From: Pedobacter petrophilus
Lineage (GTDB): Bacteria > Bacteroidota > Bacteroidia > Sphingobacteriales > Sphingobacteriaceae
Assembly: GCF_009674725.1 (NCBI RefSeq)
Contig: NZ_WKKH01000027.1
Coordinates: 1 to 64,000 of the forward strand
Reading direction: 5' to 3'
DNA length: 64,000 nt
Part shown: positions 51,919 through 60,806 of the stretch, piece after piece
Position numbering within the stretch: the stretch's first letter is position 1
How the letters are laid out: every line of letters starts with the position of its first letter
The notes under the pieces: model-generated
What the model was told of the DNA's origin: nothing
The model's database searches: none
What the model saw: only the letters and a program-made list of their open reading frames with translations
Program-made: the position numbers and the translations under genes

Positions 51919-51958
51919 AACGGGTGAAACTTCCAATCACGAAGTTTGCCCGTTTTTT
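51919..51958 (+). terminator. Intrinsic terminator after the thioesterase
   Basis: AACGGG-TG-AAACTTC pairs with GAAGTTT-G-CCCGTT around a short loop and is followed by TTTTTT. Confidence 0.8.
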
Positions 51959-52073
51959 GTTACGTTATTCTATTCTGTAATCACTACTCTAACCAGTGTT
52001 TAATCTAATTAATCGGCTAATCAAAGTAAGATTAACTTATGCATAATTATTCCTGCCCTTTTTGGGCACGCTG

Positions 52074-52102
52074 TTGCTTTTATTCTTTAAGCTTTCAGTC
52101 TT
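52074..52102. repeat. AGCTTT-type intergenic repeat
   Basis: TTGCTTTTATTCTTTAAGCTTTCAGTCTTATTT lies at the 3' end of the quinone oxidoreductase gene and matches the tract at 13592 closely (TATTCTTTAAGCTTT). Confidence 0.45.
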
Positions 52103-53069
52103 ATTTAACCAGCACAATCTTACCGATGTGGTCACCAGATTCAAGCAAACGATGCGCATCTGCTGCCTGATCAAATGGCAGGGTTTTATATATAACAGGC
52201 TTAAATTTTCCCGCTTCTATTTTTGGCCATACATTTTCTAAAATATCTGAAGTCAATTTGGCTTTAAATCCGGTATCCCTCGCACGCAAGGTACTTCCAG
52301 TTATGGTGAGTCTTTTCACCATCAGCTTCCAGATATCCAGATTGGTATTTTTTCCTTCAATAGCATTGATATGCACAAGTCTGCCATCATTGCGAAGGAT
52401 GCTTACATTCTTATCAAGATAAGAACCGCCAATGCTATCCAGAATTACGTCCATTCCTTCTTCAGCCAGTTTTTTTGCAAAATCTTCATTTTTATAATTC
52501 ACAAAAACATCAGCGCCAAGTTCGAGGCAGGCTTTACCTTTCTTATCAGAACTTACAGTAACGAAGACCTTAGCTCCGAAAGCCCTGGCCAATTGAATCG
52601 CCGTAATGCCGATTCCCCCACTGCCGCCATGAATAAGTAAATTTTCTCCCGCTTTAAGCAAACCCCGTTGAAAAACGTTTGACCAAACGGTGAACACTGT
52701 TTCAGGAAGTGTAGCTGCCTGTGCAAAGTCAAATCCAGCCGGGATTGGCAGACACTGCGTTTCTTTTACTGCAACATAATCTGCGTAGCCGCCACCTGCC
52801 AGCAAAGCACAAACGCGATCGCCAATCTTCCATTTATTAGCATTTGATCCACAAGATTTAACAATTCCAGCTACCTCCAAACCAGGTATATCCGCTGGTG
52901 CTCCTGCCGGAGCCGGATAGTTTCCTTCTCTCTGGAATATGTCGGGACGATTTAAACCAGCGGCCATCACTTCGATTAAAATTTCTCCATCTGCAGGGAT
53001 AGGATCAGGGTAGTCAACTAGTTGTAGCACATCTGCATTTCCGGGTTTAGTAATTTTTACTGCTTTCAT
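52101..53069 (-). CDS. NAD(P)H:quinone oxidoreductase (zinc-independent MDR family)
   Basis: 322 residues. The N-terminal catalytic fold is MKAVKITKPGNADVLQL, GLNRPDIFQREGNYPAPAGA and IPGLEVAGIV; the cofactor-binding Rossmann segment is LLIHGGSGGIGITAIQLARAFGAKVFVTV. There are no zinc-binding Cys clusters, as expected for quinone oxidoreductase/PIG3-like members that reduce quinones or enones. It could be a target of the nearby HxlR regulator, a pairing frequent in bacteria, but the distance (1.5 kb) makes this tentative. Confidence 0.92.
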   Translation of the reverse strand: MKAVKITKPGNADVLQLVDYPDPIPADGEILIEVMAAGLNRPDIFQREGNYPAPAGAPADIPGLEVAGIVKSCGSNANKWKIGDRVCALLAGGGYADYVAVKETQCLPIPAGFDFAQAATLPETVFTVWSNVFQRGLLKAGENLLIHGGSGGIGITAIQLARAFGAKVFVTVSSDKKGKACLELGADVFVNYKNEDFAKKLAEEGMDVILDSIGGSYLDKNVSILRNDGRLVHINAIEGKNTNLDIWKLMVKRLTITGSTLRARDTGFKAKLTSDILENVWPKIEAGKFKPVIYKTLPFDQAADAHRLLESGDHIGKIVLVK

Positions 53070-53297
53070 GAGGTTTTAATAAGTTATAGTGGCAATGAAG
53101 TGGTATCAAACATTTAATTGGAACCAGGTTGCATATTTATATCATCACCACAACACCGATTACATTAAGTTTAACCCTGAAATAGAGATATTGTTATTTG
53201 AGTTTACAACTTATAATATTTTATGGCGGCGGGTTTACATTTTACATGCTTTAAAATGCCAGCGCTTTAATGATGAACCGCAAATAAATTGATTGAT

Positions 53298-53399
53298 ATG
53301 AAGAACGACTCCATAAAAAATATAGCTAAAAAATCAAGTGACGTAAAATCCGACAATTTAATGAAACATATTGCGATTAAGACTGGCTATTGGATTTAA
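53298..53399 (+). CDS. Possible 33-residue peptide gene
   Basis: ATG at 53298 to TAA at 53397-53399 encodes 33 residues, rich in Lys, Ser, Ile and Asn (start MKNDSIKNIAKKSSDVK, end HIAIKTGYWI). The leader-like polar start and the hydrophobic or aromatic end resemble small secreted or regulatory peptides, though no processing motif is certain. A strong intrinsic terminator begins 30 bases after the stop and has no other upstream gene on this strand within about 1.3 kb, which is the main support that something is transcribed here. Confidence 0.35.
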   Translation: MKNDSIKNIAKKSSDVKSDNLMKHIAIKTGYWI

Positions 53400-53429
53400 A
53401 ACTAAAGACAATTATTACAAATGCATAAA

Positions 53430-53460
53430 AAGCCCCGCAAAGATGCGGGGCTTCATTTTT
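53430..53460 (+). terminator. Intrinsic terminator without an annotated upstream gene
   Basis: A perfect 10-bp GC-rich stem, AAGCCCCGCA (53430-53439) with TGCGGGGCTT (53444-53453), is followed by CATTTTT. It supports transcription of the 33-codon ORF or of a small RNA on the plus strand. Confidence 0.75.
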
Positions 53461-54083
53461 AGAGATGCTATCCAGAATCTCTACTCATAAAAAAATAAAA
53501 TGCGATTAGTTATATGCATTTTTGATGAATCTTAATCGTCCCATTGATTTAATTCTAACCTTTAAATAAACGGAATACAGTCAAATCCGGTTCTTATAGC
53601 AGCATGCATTATACAATTAAATGACAAAAAGATACTTCAGTGGTTAACTAATAACAAATGTGAGACGCTGCTATCATGATGAAGTAAAACACCCATGAAC
53701 TATCTGTAATGGGCATCTCAATTTTTCTTCAGACAGAAGTCCGGTAAATAACTTATCGGCTTCCGCTCAGCTTATTATATCGCTAGTCTGGTACTTTTAC
53801 CGTAGGTCTCTTTAAGCTCGTTTACCCGGCTTAAGGGTGTGATTGCAACATTTGGATTTTCATGACCTCTATTATCTTTGTTTGATACCTGTATTTTTGA
53901 TAGCCATATCTATTTCTTCATACTGACCTAAATTGGTCATTTGCAAACCTAAAATCTTCTTTCAAAAAAATCCGGTTTCCCTTACTATTGGATAACCGCT
54001 GTTAATTGACCCCATCCCCGCCAAAAATATTTTTCTCATGAAACCCTATTTAGTAATGAGCTTACAAATAATTAAAATCGGTA
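53461..54083. other. Gene-free region
   Basis: About 620 bases with many stops in all frames. No repeat family members, hairpins with T-runs or recognisable coding remnants were seen. Confidence 0.4.
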
Positions 54084-54118
54084 AAACGGAGTCAAACTAA
54101 TTGGTTTGCCCGCTTTTA
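54084..54118 (-). terminator. Possible terminator of the RND pump operon
   Basis: On the minus strand the sequence forms an imperfect stem (GCGG-GC-AAAC, loop CAATTA, GTTT-GACT-CCG) followed by TTTT, about 120 bases beyond the pump stop codon. Confidence 0.35.
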
Positions 54119-54234
54119 ACTATCAAAACAATAGCTTAACAAGCTCCGGATGTATATCTACATGTTGATCGAAACAAAGCCATAGTTAAAATTTTATTTT
54201 TTAAGTTGAATTTTTAAGAATTTTTGAAAGAAAC

Positions 54235-57200
54235 TTACAGATAAAACTTACGGATAAAACTTGGCAGTACAACGAGTAGCAATGGCAATGCAATGATAAA
54301 CCCACCGATTACTGCAATTGCCAATGGTTGATGAAGTTGTGCACCTGCGCCAATGCCCAATGCCAACGGCATTAACGCAATAATCGCACCCAGTGCGGTC
54401 ATCAATTTAGGCCTTAACCTCGTAGAAACCGCAAAAGTAATCGCATCATCTACATTCTTATCGTGCAAGGATTCCCTGAACTGCAAAAATGTAAAAATTG
54501 CATTTTCACTAATAATCCCAACAATCATAATCAGTCCGGTATAACTGCCAACATTTAATGGAGTTCCTGTTATAAATAAGGCCAAATAACTACCTGATAT
54601 ACCCAGGACAGCAATCAACAGGATTAAAAAGGCAATTTTGAAATCTTTAAAAAGAAATAATATCACACTAAAAACAAGCAGACTTGATGCAATGAGAATA
54701 GTTAGTAGTTCAGTAAAAGATTGCTGTTGTTCTTTGTATGCGCCACCGTATTCAATATGGTAGCCTGATGGGAGGTTTACTTTGGTCTTAATTGCTGCCT
54801 GAATATCTTTCATTACACTCCCCAGATCCCTGTTATCCAGTCGGGCGGTAATTGCTCCAATGGTTTGCAGGTTTTCTCGTTCTACTTCGGCACTACCCGA
54901 TTTAAGCTCAACTTTTGCAAGGTTCTGAATTGGAATAGCAGTGCCGTCGGGCAAAAAAATCTTCATCCTCGAAATATCAGAAATGCTAAATTCCCTGCTG
55001 CCCGGATAAACCATTCTAATTGAAGAAAGTTGCTGTTTATCATACAAATCACCGATAACATTTCCCTGCATAGAAGTTTGAACCTGGAACTGAAATGATG
55101 CAGGCGTTACACCATATTGAGCCAACATGGTAAAATTTGGCTGAACATTTATGGTGGGCCCGGACAGTACAATCCCATCAAACACATCGGCCGTTCCACC
55201 CACTTTAGAAACCAATTCGGCCACCTGCTTAGATAATGTCTGTAGCTTTAGCTGGTCATTTCCAAAAATTTTAATCTCGATTGGCTGCGTCGAACTCATT
55301 AAATCGCCCAGCATATCGCCAATTACCTGACCAAAATCAACTTTGAGTGCGGGTTGAGTATGTTCGATATGTGTTCTGATATCCGAAATCACCTCATCGG
55401 TACTTTTTGTTCGATTGGGCTTTAGCTGAATGAGGTAATCACCTGTATTTGGCTCCGTAATAAAAAAGCCCATTTGAGTACCCGTTCTTCTGGAATAAGC
55501 CTGAACATCAGGAATTTTGACGATTTCCTTTTCCACTTCCCTTAAGATCCTGTCGGTTTCCTCCAGCGATGTTCCCGGAGGAGAAGCATAATCCAGGACG
55601 ATACTGCCTTCATCCATTTCGGGTAAAAACCCTGTTTCTAAACGCGGAAAAACGACTGCAATGGAGGCGATTAATATCAGTATAAAAATAAAGCTGATGT
55701 ATGGGCGCACGATAAAGTAGCGTACCCAGTTTTGAGATTTAACCTCGTGAAAAGCTGGTGCCTTGCCTGATGCGTTGTCATGTGAATTTTTGGTTAAAAG
55801 TAAGTAAATAACGGGCAATCCAATCCAGGTTACAAAAAATGAGCAAATGAGGGTAATGATCATCGTATTGGTCATCACCTGAAAATAGGAGCCAGCAACA
55901 CCTGTCATGAGCACAAAGGGTACAAAAATTACGATGGTACTGATGGATGAACCAAGCATCGCCGGAAAAAGATAACGAATAGCCCGGCCAAGTAGAGGAA
56001 TTGTCGGTTCATCGGGATGTTCCTCATGGGTACGATGAATTTGTTCAACCACCACAATGGCATCATCAATAATGAGTCCGATGGCTGCAGCTATCGCACC
56101 CAAAGTCATAATATTTAAAGAGTAGCCGATACAGTAAAGCACAATCACTGTTAAACACAAAGTAACCGGAATGGTAATGAGGATGGTTGCGCTAGCTTTA
56201 AGCGAACGCAGAAAAATAATAGCCACAAGAATGGCTAAAGCCAAACCAATCCACAAACTATCGCGAACACTTTTTACCGATTCGTTAACAAAATCTGCCT
56301 GCACATAATAGGGCTTGATTGCAATGCCCGGTGGAAGAATATTTTTTAGTTGATTAACTTTCGCTGCCATTTGGCTTGAAAGATCGACCAGGTTTGCATT
56401 GGGTTGCTTGATAACAGCAATTAGAATTCCATCTTTTCCGTTAGCATTTATCCTGGTGTATTCAACGCTTTGCTGTATGCTTACCTCGGCAATATCGCTA
56501 ATTTTTATGTTGCGGTTTCCCTTTCTGGCCAATACCAAATCTTCGAGGTCGCCTTTGGTTTTTACTGTAGCATCAGTAACAGAAAGATACAGGTAATTAT
56601 GGTCGGCTAAATAGCCGTTAGATTTAATAAAGTTGGTTTGCGAAAGCGCATTGCTAATCTGGTCTGGCGATATACCAAGTGTTTGCATCTTTTGCACATC
56701 CATTTCCAGCCAGAATTCCTTATTCTTCCCTCCGATTACACGAATTTCAGATACACCTGCAACCTGAGAAAGAAACGGTTTTACGGAATAAGTAGCGATT
56801 TTTTTCAACGCTGCGGGCGAATAGTTATGGCTTTCTAAACTATATCCGCTAACGGGCAAAATCGATGGATTCATTTTTTCAACCGATACATTTACCCCAG
56901 CAGGCAGGCTTGCACTTATTTTAGCAATCTGCGATTCTATCTGCTGCTGGGATAAATTGATGTCTGCACCCGGATTCATAAATGCCGATAATTCGCAGGT
57001 CCCTCTGCTGGTTGTACTTCGAACCAGCTGTAGGTCCGGCACCTGTTTAACCGCATTTTCTAAAGGACGGGTAACTGTAATCACCATTTTATCTATCGGC
57101 TGGAGCTCGGCATCGGCTATTATTTTAATTTTCGGAAAAGTAATTTCAGGAAAAAGCCCGGTTTTCAGCTGCCCGAACGAATACACACCGCCAACAATAA

Positions 57201-57255
57201 TAATCACCAGCACTGCCAGGATTGGATTCTTATGGGAGATAAAATAGTTTTTCAT
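54235..57255 (-). CDS. RND efflux pump, inner-membrane subunit
   Basis: 1006 residues with the AcrB-type two-repeat architecture of twelve helices and two large periplasmic loops. The N-terminus is short (KNYFISHKNPILAVLVIIIV). TM4 carries the paired aspartates of the proton path (GLIIDDAIVVVEQIHR), followed by the second-repeat start (WVRYFIVRPYISFIFILILI). The TM10 position reads IVGIISENAIFTFLQF, with Glu where AcrB has Lys. Substrate class (drug versus metal) is unclear. It follows the adaptor with a two-base gap and the TolC gene, so the three genes form one tripartite pump operon. Confidence 0.93.
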   Translation of the reverse strand: MKNYFISHKNPILAVLVIIIVGGVYSFGQLKTGLFPEITFPKIKIIADAELQPIDKMVITVTRPLENAVKQVPDLQLVRSTTSRGTCELSAFMNPGADINLSQQQIESQIAKISASLPAGVNVSVEKMNPSILPVSGYSLESHNYSPAALKKIATYSVKPFLSQVAGVSEIRVIGGKNKEFWLEMDVQKMQTLGISPDQISNALSQTNFIKSNGYLADHNYLYLSVTDATVKTKGDLEDLVLARKGNRNIKISDIAEVSIQQSVEYTRINANGKDGILIAVIKQPNANLVDLSSQMAAKVNQLKNILPPGIAIKPYYVQADFVNESVKSVRDSLWIGLALAILVAIIFLRSLKASATILITIPVTLCLTVIVLYCIGYSLNIMTLGAIAAAIGLIIDDAIVVVEQIHRTHEEHPDEPTIPLLGRAIRYLFPAMLGSSISTIVIFVPFVLMTGVAGSYFQVMTNTMIITLICSFFVTWIGLPVIYLLLTKNSHDNASGKAPAFHEVKSQNWVRYFIVRPYISFIFILILIASIAVVFPRLETGFLPEMDEGSIVLDYASPPGTSLEETDRILREVEKEIVKIPDVQAYSRRTGTQMGFFITEPNTGDYLIQLKPNRTKSTDEVISDIRTHIEHTQPALKVDFGQVIGDMLGDLMSSTQPIEIKIFGNDQLKLQTLSKQVAELVSKVGGTADVFDGIVLSGPTINVQPNFTMLAQYGVTPASFQFQVQTSMQGNVIGDLYDKQQLSSIRMVYPGSREFSISDISRMKIFLPDGTAIPIQNLAKVELKSGSAEVERENLQTIGAITARLDNRDLGSVMKDIQAAIKTKVNLPSGYHIEYGGAYKEQQQSFTELLTILIASSLLVFSVILFLFKDFKIAFLILLIAVLGISGSYLALFITGTPLNVGSYTGLIMIVGIISENAIFTFLQFRESLHDKNVDDAITFAVSTRLRPKLMTALGAIIALMPLALGIGAGAQLHQPLAIAVIGGFIIALPLLLVVLPSFIRKFYL

Positions 57256-57257
57256 TG

Positions 57258-58187
57258 CTATTTCTGAATTTTGACTTTAGCGGTATCTGCAATTCCATAA
57301 TTTCCGGAAGTGATAATCCTATCGGTTTTCAGAAATTTCGGGCTCAATACTTCTGTTATATTGCCATTTTCAATACCTTTCTTAACATTAACCTTTACCG
57401 CGGTAGAATCATTAATGAGCTTCATCACCCAGAATTCATCTTCTGTTTCGTTGGCAAGGACCGCAGATTTAGGTAGGACCCGGGCATTTGCATGACTTAT
57501 TTTGCTCAACCTGACCTTACCAATTAATCCCTCCGGGATATCTTTTCCAGAGGGCACTTTGATAATATAGCGCTGTGTTTGGGCTAGGGAATCAACGGAA
57601 GGCATGGTTCCGGAAAGGGCGCCAGCCAGAGCAGTTCCATCAGGTAATAATACACTTAAGTTTCCATTTTGCCTGATGATTTGGTTCAGCTCATAAGGCA
57701 AATCCAAAAGAAAAACCAGACTATTTCTGTTGCTGATGGTTGCCAAAGCCTCCCCGTCCTGCACGTAATCCCCTTTTTGATGGTTAACCTGAACAATAAC
57801 CCCCGCTTTTTCTGCCCGAATTGTTGAAATTCCCGAAAACTTAAACCCGGGGTCAAGTTTGTTTACCGTATTGCCAATTGATCTGGCTTCTTTGGTTATC
57901 AGAGAAAAAAGCTTTTGTCCGCTGTTCACTTTTTGTCCGGTCTGTGCATTCATTTTTTCGATGTATCCATTAATGTTTGCCTTAACGAAGCTTTTCTCTA
58001 AATAAGCAGAAACGGCTGAAAACTCAACAAATTCTGATAGCGAACGATCGGCTACATGTGTTACCTGAACAGGTGTAACCGGCGATGGAGTGTCTTCTTC
58101 AGTGGTTTCGGGCGCAGAACTACTGCAGGAAGAAATTATGATCGGTACAGCTATGAGGCCGTAAATTAATTTTAAGTATTTTTTCAT
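57258..58187 (-). CDS. RND periplasmic adaptor lipoprotein
   Basis: About 309 residues from MKKYLKLIYG; lipobox IIISSC with acceptor Cys. The adaptor domains are short: lipoyl halves FVKANINGYIEKMNAQTGQK and IRAEKAGVIVQVNHQKGDYV with only a minimal hairpin between, then a beta-barrel (GLIGKVRLSKI). The ATG at 58187 shares one base with the TAA of the TolC gene (TAATG), so translation is coupled; an in-frame TTG four codons upstream is less likely. It works with the pump encoded immediately downstream. Confidence 0.9.
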   Translation of the reverse strand: MKKYLKLIYGLIAVPIIISSCSSSAPETTEEDTPSPVTPVQVTHVADRSLSEFVEFSAVSAYLEKSFVKANINGYIEKMNAQTGQKVNSGQKLFSLITKEARSIGNTVNKLDPGFKFSGISTIRAEKAGVIVQVNHQKGDYVQDGEALATISNRNSLVFLLDLPYELNQIIRQNGNLSVLLPDGTALAGALSGTMPSVDSLAQTQRYIIKVPSGKDIPEGLIGKVRLSKISHANARVLPKSAVLANETEDEFWVMKLINDSTAVKVNVKKGIENGNITEVLSPKFLKTDRIITSGNYGIADTAKVKIQK

Positions 58188-59428
58188 TACCGGTTCCAAT
58201 AGTTGTATTGATTAATAAGCTTTAATCGATTGATGGTGGATTGCCTCAGCAAATTTTGGGCAGACATGTAATTATTTATAGCGATTATAAAATCAGCAAC
58301 GCGTAAATCGCCGGTATGTATTAGTTTTGCATCTACCTCTATTAATCCTTTACTAAATCGTATCTGTTCATTAATTTTTACAAAAAGGACATCTGTTTGA
58401 GTAATCTGCTGGCTGATTAGATTGAGTTGTTGTTGCTGTTGCCTGCTAAAAAAATTGCGATAATTGTTTATGGTTGCTGATGCAAGGCTTAGCTTATTAT
58501 ACTGCATTTTTTTTTGATGTCCATCATAAATCGGAACTGAAAAAGTAAAACCCACACTTGTACCAAAGTTTTTATAAGGCTGAAGTACCAATGAAGAGCT
58601 ATAACCGCCATTTGCATACAGGCCTAATTTTGGCTTATAATTAAGGGAAATGGCGGTTTTTTGATTTTCATTTCTTAGGCTATCTAATTCAAATTTCTGA
58701 CCGAAAAAACTTTTTTCAATAAATAACCTTTCAGATTTTAGTTTTGGTTCGTTAAGTTGAACGGAAGCAATATCGGTAATTCCTGAAAGATAGTTTAGCG
58801 TAGCAAGATCATTTTTAAACTGCAGCTCTGCCTGGTTCAAAGCAAGTTCTTGCTGTTTAAGAGTTACCAGAAAGGTTAAGTATTCTGATTGCTTGTAAAT
58901 ATTGCTTCTTGTTAAAGTTTTTAATAACTCTTCTTCTTTTCGAAATAAAACCAACACTTCACGGTTAAAATTTACTTGCTCCTGGCTGGCAAAAGCAGTT
59001 ATGTATTGGTCTGCAATAGAGCGGTTTAAATCTAAAGCTGATATTTTTGCTGCATAACCAATGGAGTCGCTCTGCAGTTTTATACTTAGCAACTGATTAT
59101 TGATCCGTTTTTTGTTGAGCAAATCATAATTTACATTTAATAATGCATCTAAAGACTGGCCATTACTTAAAACTTCATCGTAACCATAACCTTTTATAAT
59201 TGGTGCATAAAGCCCGCTTGATGTGCCAGTAACCTGAGGTTTTGATGTTGCTTCGGCGATAAGGCTATCTATACCTGCGGCCTTGCTTTGATTTTCTAAA
59301 TCTTTAAGCAAAGGACTCGATATCTTAGCTTGATTAAGATAAAATTCAAGATCTTTTGTTCGCTCCTGTGCTTTCACAAAAATAAAAGAGCCTAAGAGCG
59401 CAAAAAGAAGAGAATATTTCAATTTCAT
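58187..59428 (-). CDS. TolC-family outer-membrane efflux protein
   Basis: About 413 residues with a signal peptide (LLFALLGSFIFVKAQ). Two helical repeats typical of OEP proteins follow: LEFYLNQAKISSPLLKDLEN at the start, and in the second half FTFSVPIYDGHQKKMQYNKL, YRNFFSRQQQQQLNLISQQI and RFSKGLIEVDAKLIHTGDLR. It is the first gene of the pump operon and provides the outer-membrane channel. Confidence 0.9.
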   Translation of the reverse strand: MKLKYSLLFALLGSFIFVKAQERTKDLEFYLNQAKISSPLLKDLENQSKAAGIDSLIAEATSKPQVTGTSSGLYAPIIKGYGYDEVLSNGQSLDALLNVNYDLLNKKRINNQLLSIKLQSDSIGYAAKISALDLNRSIADQYITAFASQEQVNFNREVLVLFRKEEELLKTLTRSNIYKQSEYLTFLVTLKQQELALNQAELQFKNDLATLNYLSGITDIASVQLNEPKLKSERLFIEKSFFGQKFELDSLRNENQKTAISLNYKPKLGLYANGGYSSSLVLQPYKNFGTSVGFTFSVPIYDGHQKKMQYNKLSLASATINNYRNFFSRQQQQQLNLISQQITQTDVLFVKINEQIRFSKGLIEVDAKLIHTGDLRVADFIIAINNYMSAQNLLRQSTINRLKLINQYNYWNR

Positions 59429-59543
59429 TTGCAAAAAATTAATTCTGGAAAGATAAAGTTTGTACCATTTTACGGTAAGTTGTAAGTAAATTAAATGCGT
59501 GAGTACACCTTTACCAGCGTTTCATACTTAGCACATAACCGTT

Positions 59544-60338
59544 TTACAACCTACCCGAAATCATCAAACCCGATGCCCCTGGTTGATAAAATGGCATAAA
59601 AGTAAACTTGCTATCTTTTTTCTTATTGAAAATTTGTTTCATATATGGATAAATTAGATAAGCAATTTTGGTTGAGGCGATTCCAAATCCAGCACCTGCA
59701 ACCACATCACTGAACCAATGTTTGTTGTTATACATTCTCAAGGTTCCTGTTGCGGTGGCTACGAAATAGCCGGCATAACCAATCCATGGGTTAACATCCT
59801 TATATTCCTGATGCAAAAATTCTGCAGCCATAAAAGCTGATGCCGTATGCCCCGAAGGAAAAGAATTTTCACCATTGCCATTAGGTCTTTCTCTGCCCAC
59901 ACCTTGCTTTACAAAATGAGTTGAAACACCCATAACTGCGGCAGAAGTTGCATAAAGCATGGTTGCATCGAAAAGATTGTGTTTTCCTTTTATGCCTGAA
60001 AGGTTTAGTGCATAAACCGCAGCAGCTGGCGCAAACTGCAAATAATCATCAACATGGGCTGCAAATAAAGGATGATCTTCCTGTAATTCAGCTTTGGTGC
60101 TTAAATCAAGCTGCCTTAATGCGCCTTTATCATAAACTGCGGCAACACCATAACCCATAAGCACAACTGGGGCAATAAATGTTGCTGGCTGAAACTTCTT
60201 TTTTGGAACCAGATTGCCTGCATACCAACGACCCAGAGAATCTGGAACAACATCATTTTTCAATGAATCAAGATTTTGGGCAAATGAAGATAATGTTGAT
60301 GCAATTAGCAGCAGCATTAAATTTAGGTATTTAGCCAT
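59544..60338 (-). CDS. PAP2-family phosphatase
   Basis: 264 residues with a signal peptide (LMLLLIASTLSSFAQ). The three PAP2 motifs are present: KQGVGRERP, SFPSGHT and GTLRMYNNKHWFSDVVAG. It likely dephosphorylates lipid phosphates such as undecaprenyl or phosphatidic acid derivatives in the periplasm or outer membrane. The end (MPFYQPGASGLMISGRL) resembles an outer-membrane strand, so it could be membrane-associated. It starts right after the PepSY-like gene (one-base gap), suggesting an operon with it and perhaps with the two-component system. Confidence 0.88.
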   Translation of the reverse strand: MAKYLNLMLLLIASTLSSFAQNLDSLKNDVVPDSLGRWYAGNLVPKKKFQPATFIAPVVLMGYGVAAVYDKGALRQLDLSTKAELQEDHPLFAAHVDDYLQFAPAAAVYALNLSGIKGKHNLFDATMLYATSAAVMGVSTHFVKQGVGRERPNGNGENSFPSGHTASAFMAAEFLHQEYKDVNPWIGYAGYFVATATGTLRMYNNKHWFSDVVAGAGFGIASTKIAYLIYPYMKQIFNKKKDSKFTFMPFYQPGASGLMISGRL

Positions 60339-60339
60339 A

Positions 60340-60747
60340 TTAAGGTTTTACACGATTACCATTTGCGTCAAACAAGAGATCTCTTCCCTTTACTTCAGCC
60401 TCATATTTTACCGTGCCATCAGCCTTGGTAATTTTAGCCGACTCGGCAATCTTCATGCCTTTTAGCTTAGCTAGTACAGCTGCAGGAAATTCACTCGATT
60501 TGATTGAAACCTCAGTTTCTATTAAAAAACCTGTGGTAGTATAAACTTCTGAAGTTTCTTTACCATTTAGGGTAAACTCAGCCTCATAATTTTTCTTTTC
60601 CATTTCCCAGTCTTCTTTAATACCGGGATGATTTTTTGCAAAGGCAGTTTTAACTGAAGCTGGTACTTTTGCTGCTGCAACTTTCTGTGCGAATGTAACG
60701 GTAACCATACCGCCCATAAATAAAAAAATTCCAAAAATCCTTTTCAT
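60340..60747 (-). CDS. Periplasmic PepSY-like protein
   Basis: 135 residues from MKRIFGIFLF, with a signal peptide ending near TFAQK. The rest is two PepSY-like repeats: VPASVKTAFAKNHPGIKEDW, YEAEFTLNGKETSEVYTTTG, FPAAVLAKLKGMKIAESAKI and YEAEVKGRDLLFDANGN. Bacteroidota carry many such proteins beside OmpR-type two-component systems, often as their targets. It lies between the kinase and the PAP2 gene on the same strand. Confidence 0.85.
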   Translation of the reverse strand: MKRIFGIFLFMGGMVTVTFAQKVAAAKVPASVKTAFAKNHPGIKEDWEMEKKNYEAEFTLNGKETSEVYTTTGFLIETEVSIKSSEFPAAVLAKLKGMKIAESAKITKADGTVKYEAEVKGRDLLFDANGNRVKP

Positions 60748-60806
60748 AGTTTTTATTTTTTTATCAAAACTATAAGGCAATTATGGAGGAATTCTGTAGT
60801 TAGGAT

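Noticed and set aside
53089..53292. 67-residue plus-strand ORF
   Set aside because: Hydrophobic and aromatic composition without signal, family resemblance or terminator; likely chance frame in AT-rich DNA.
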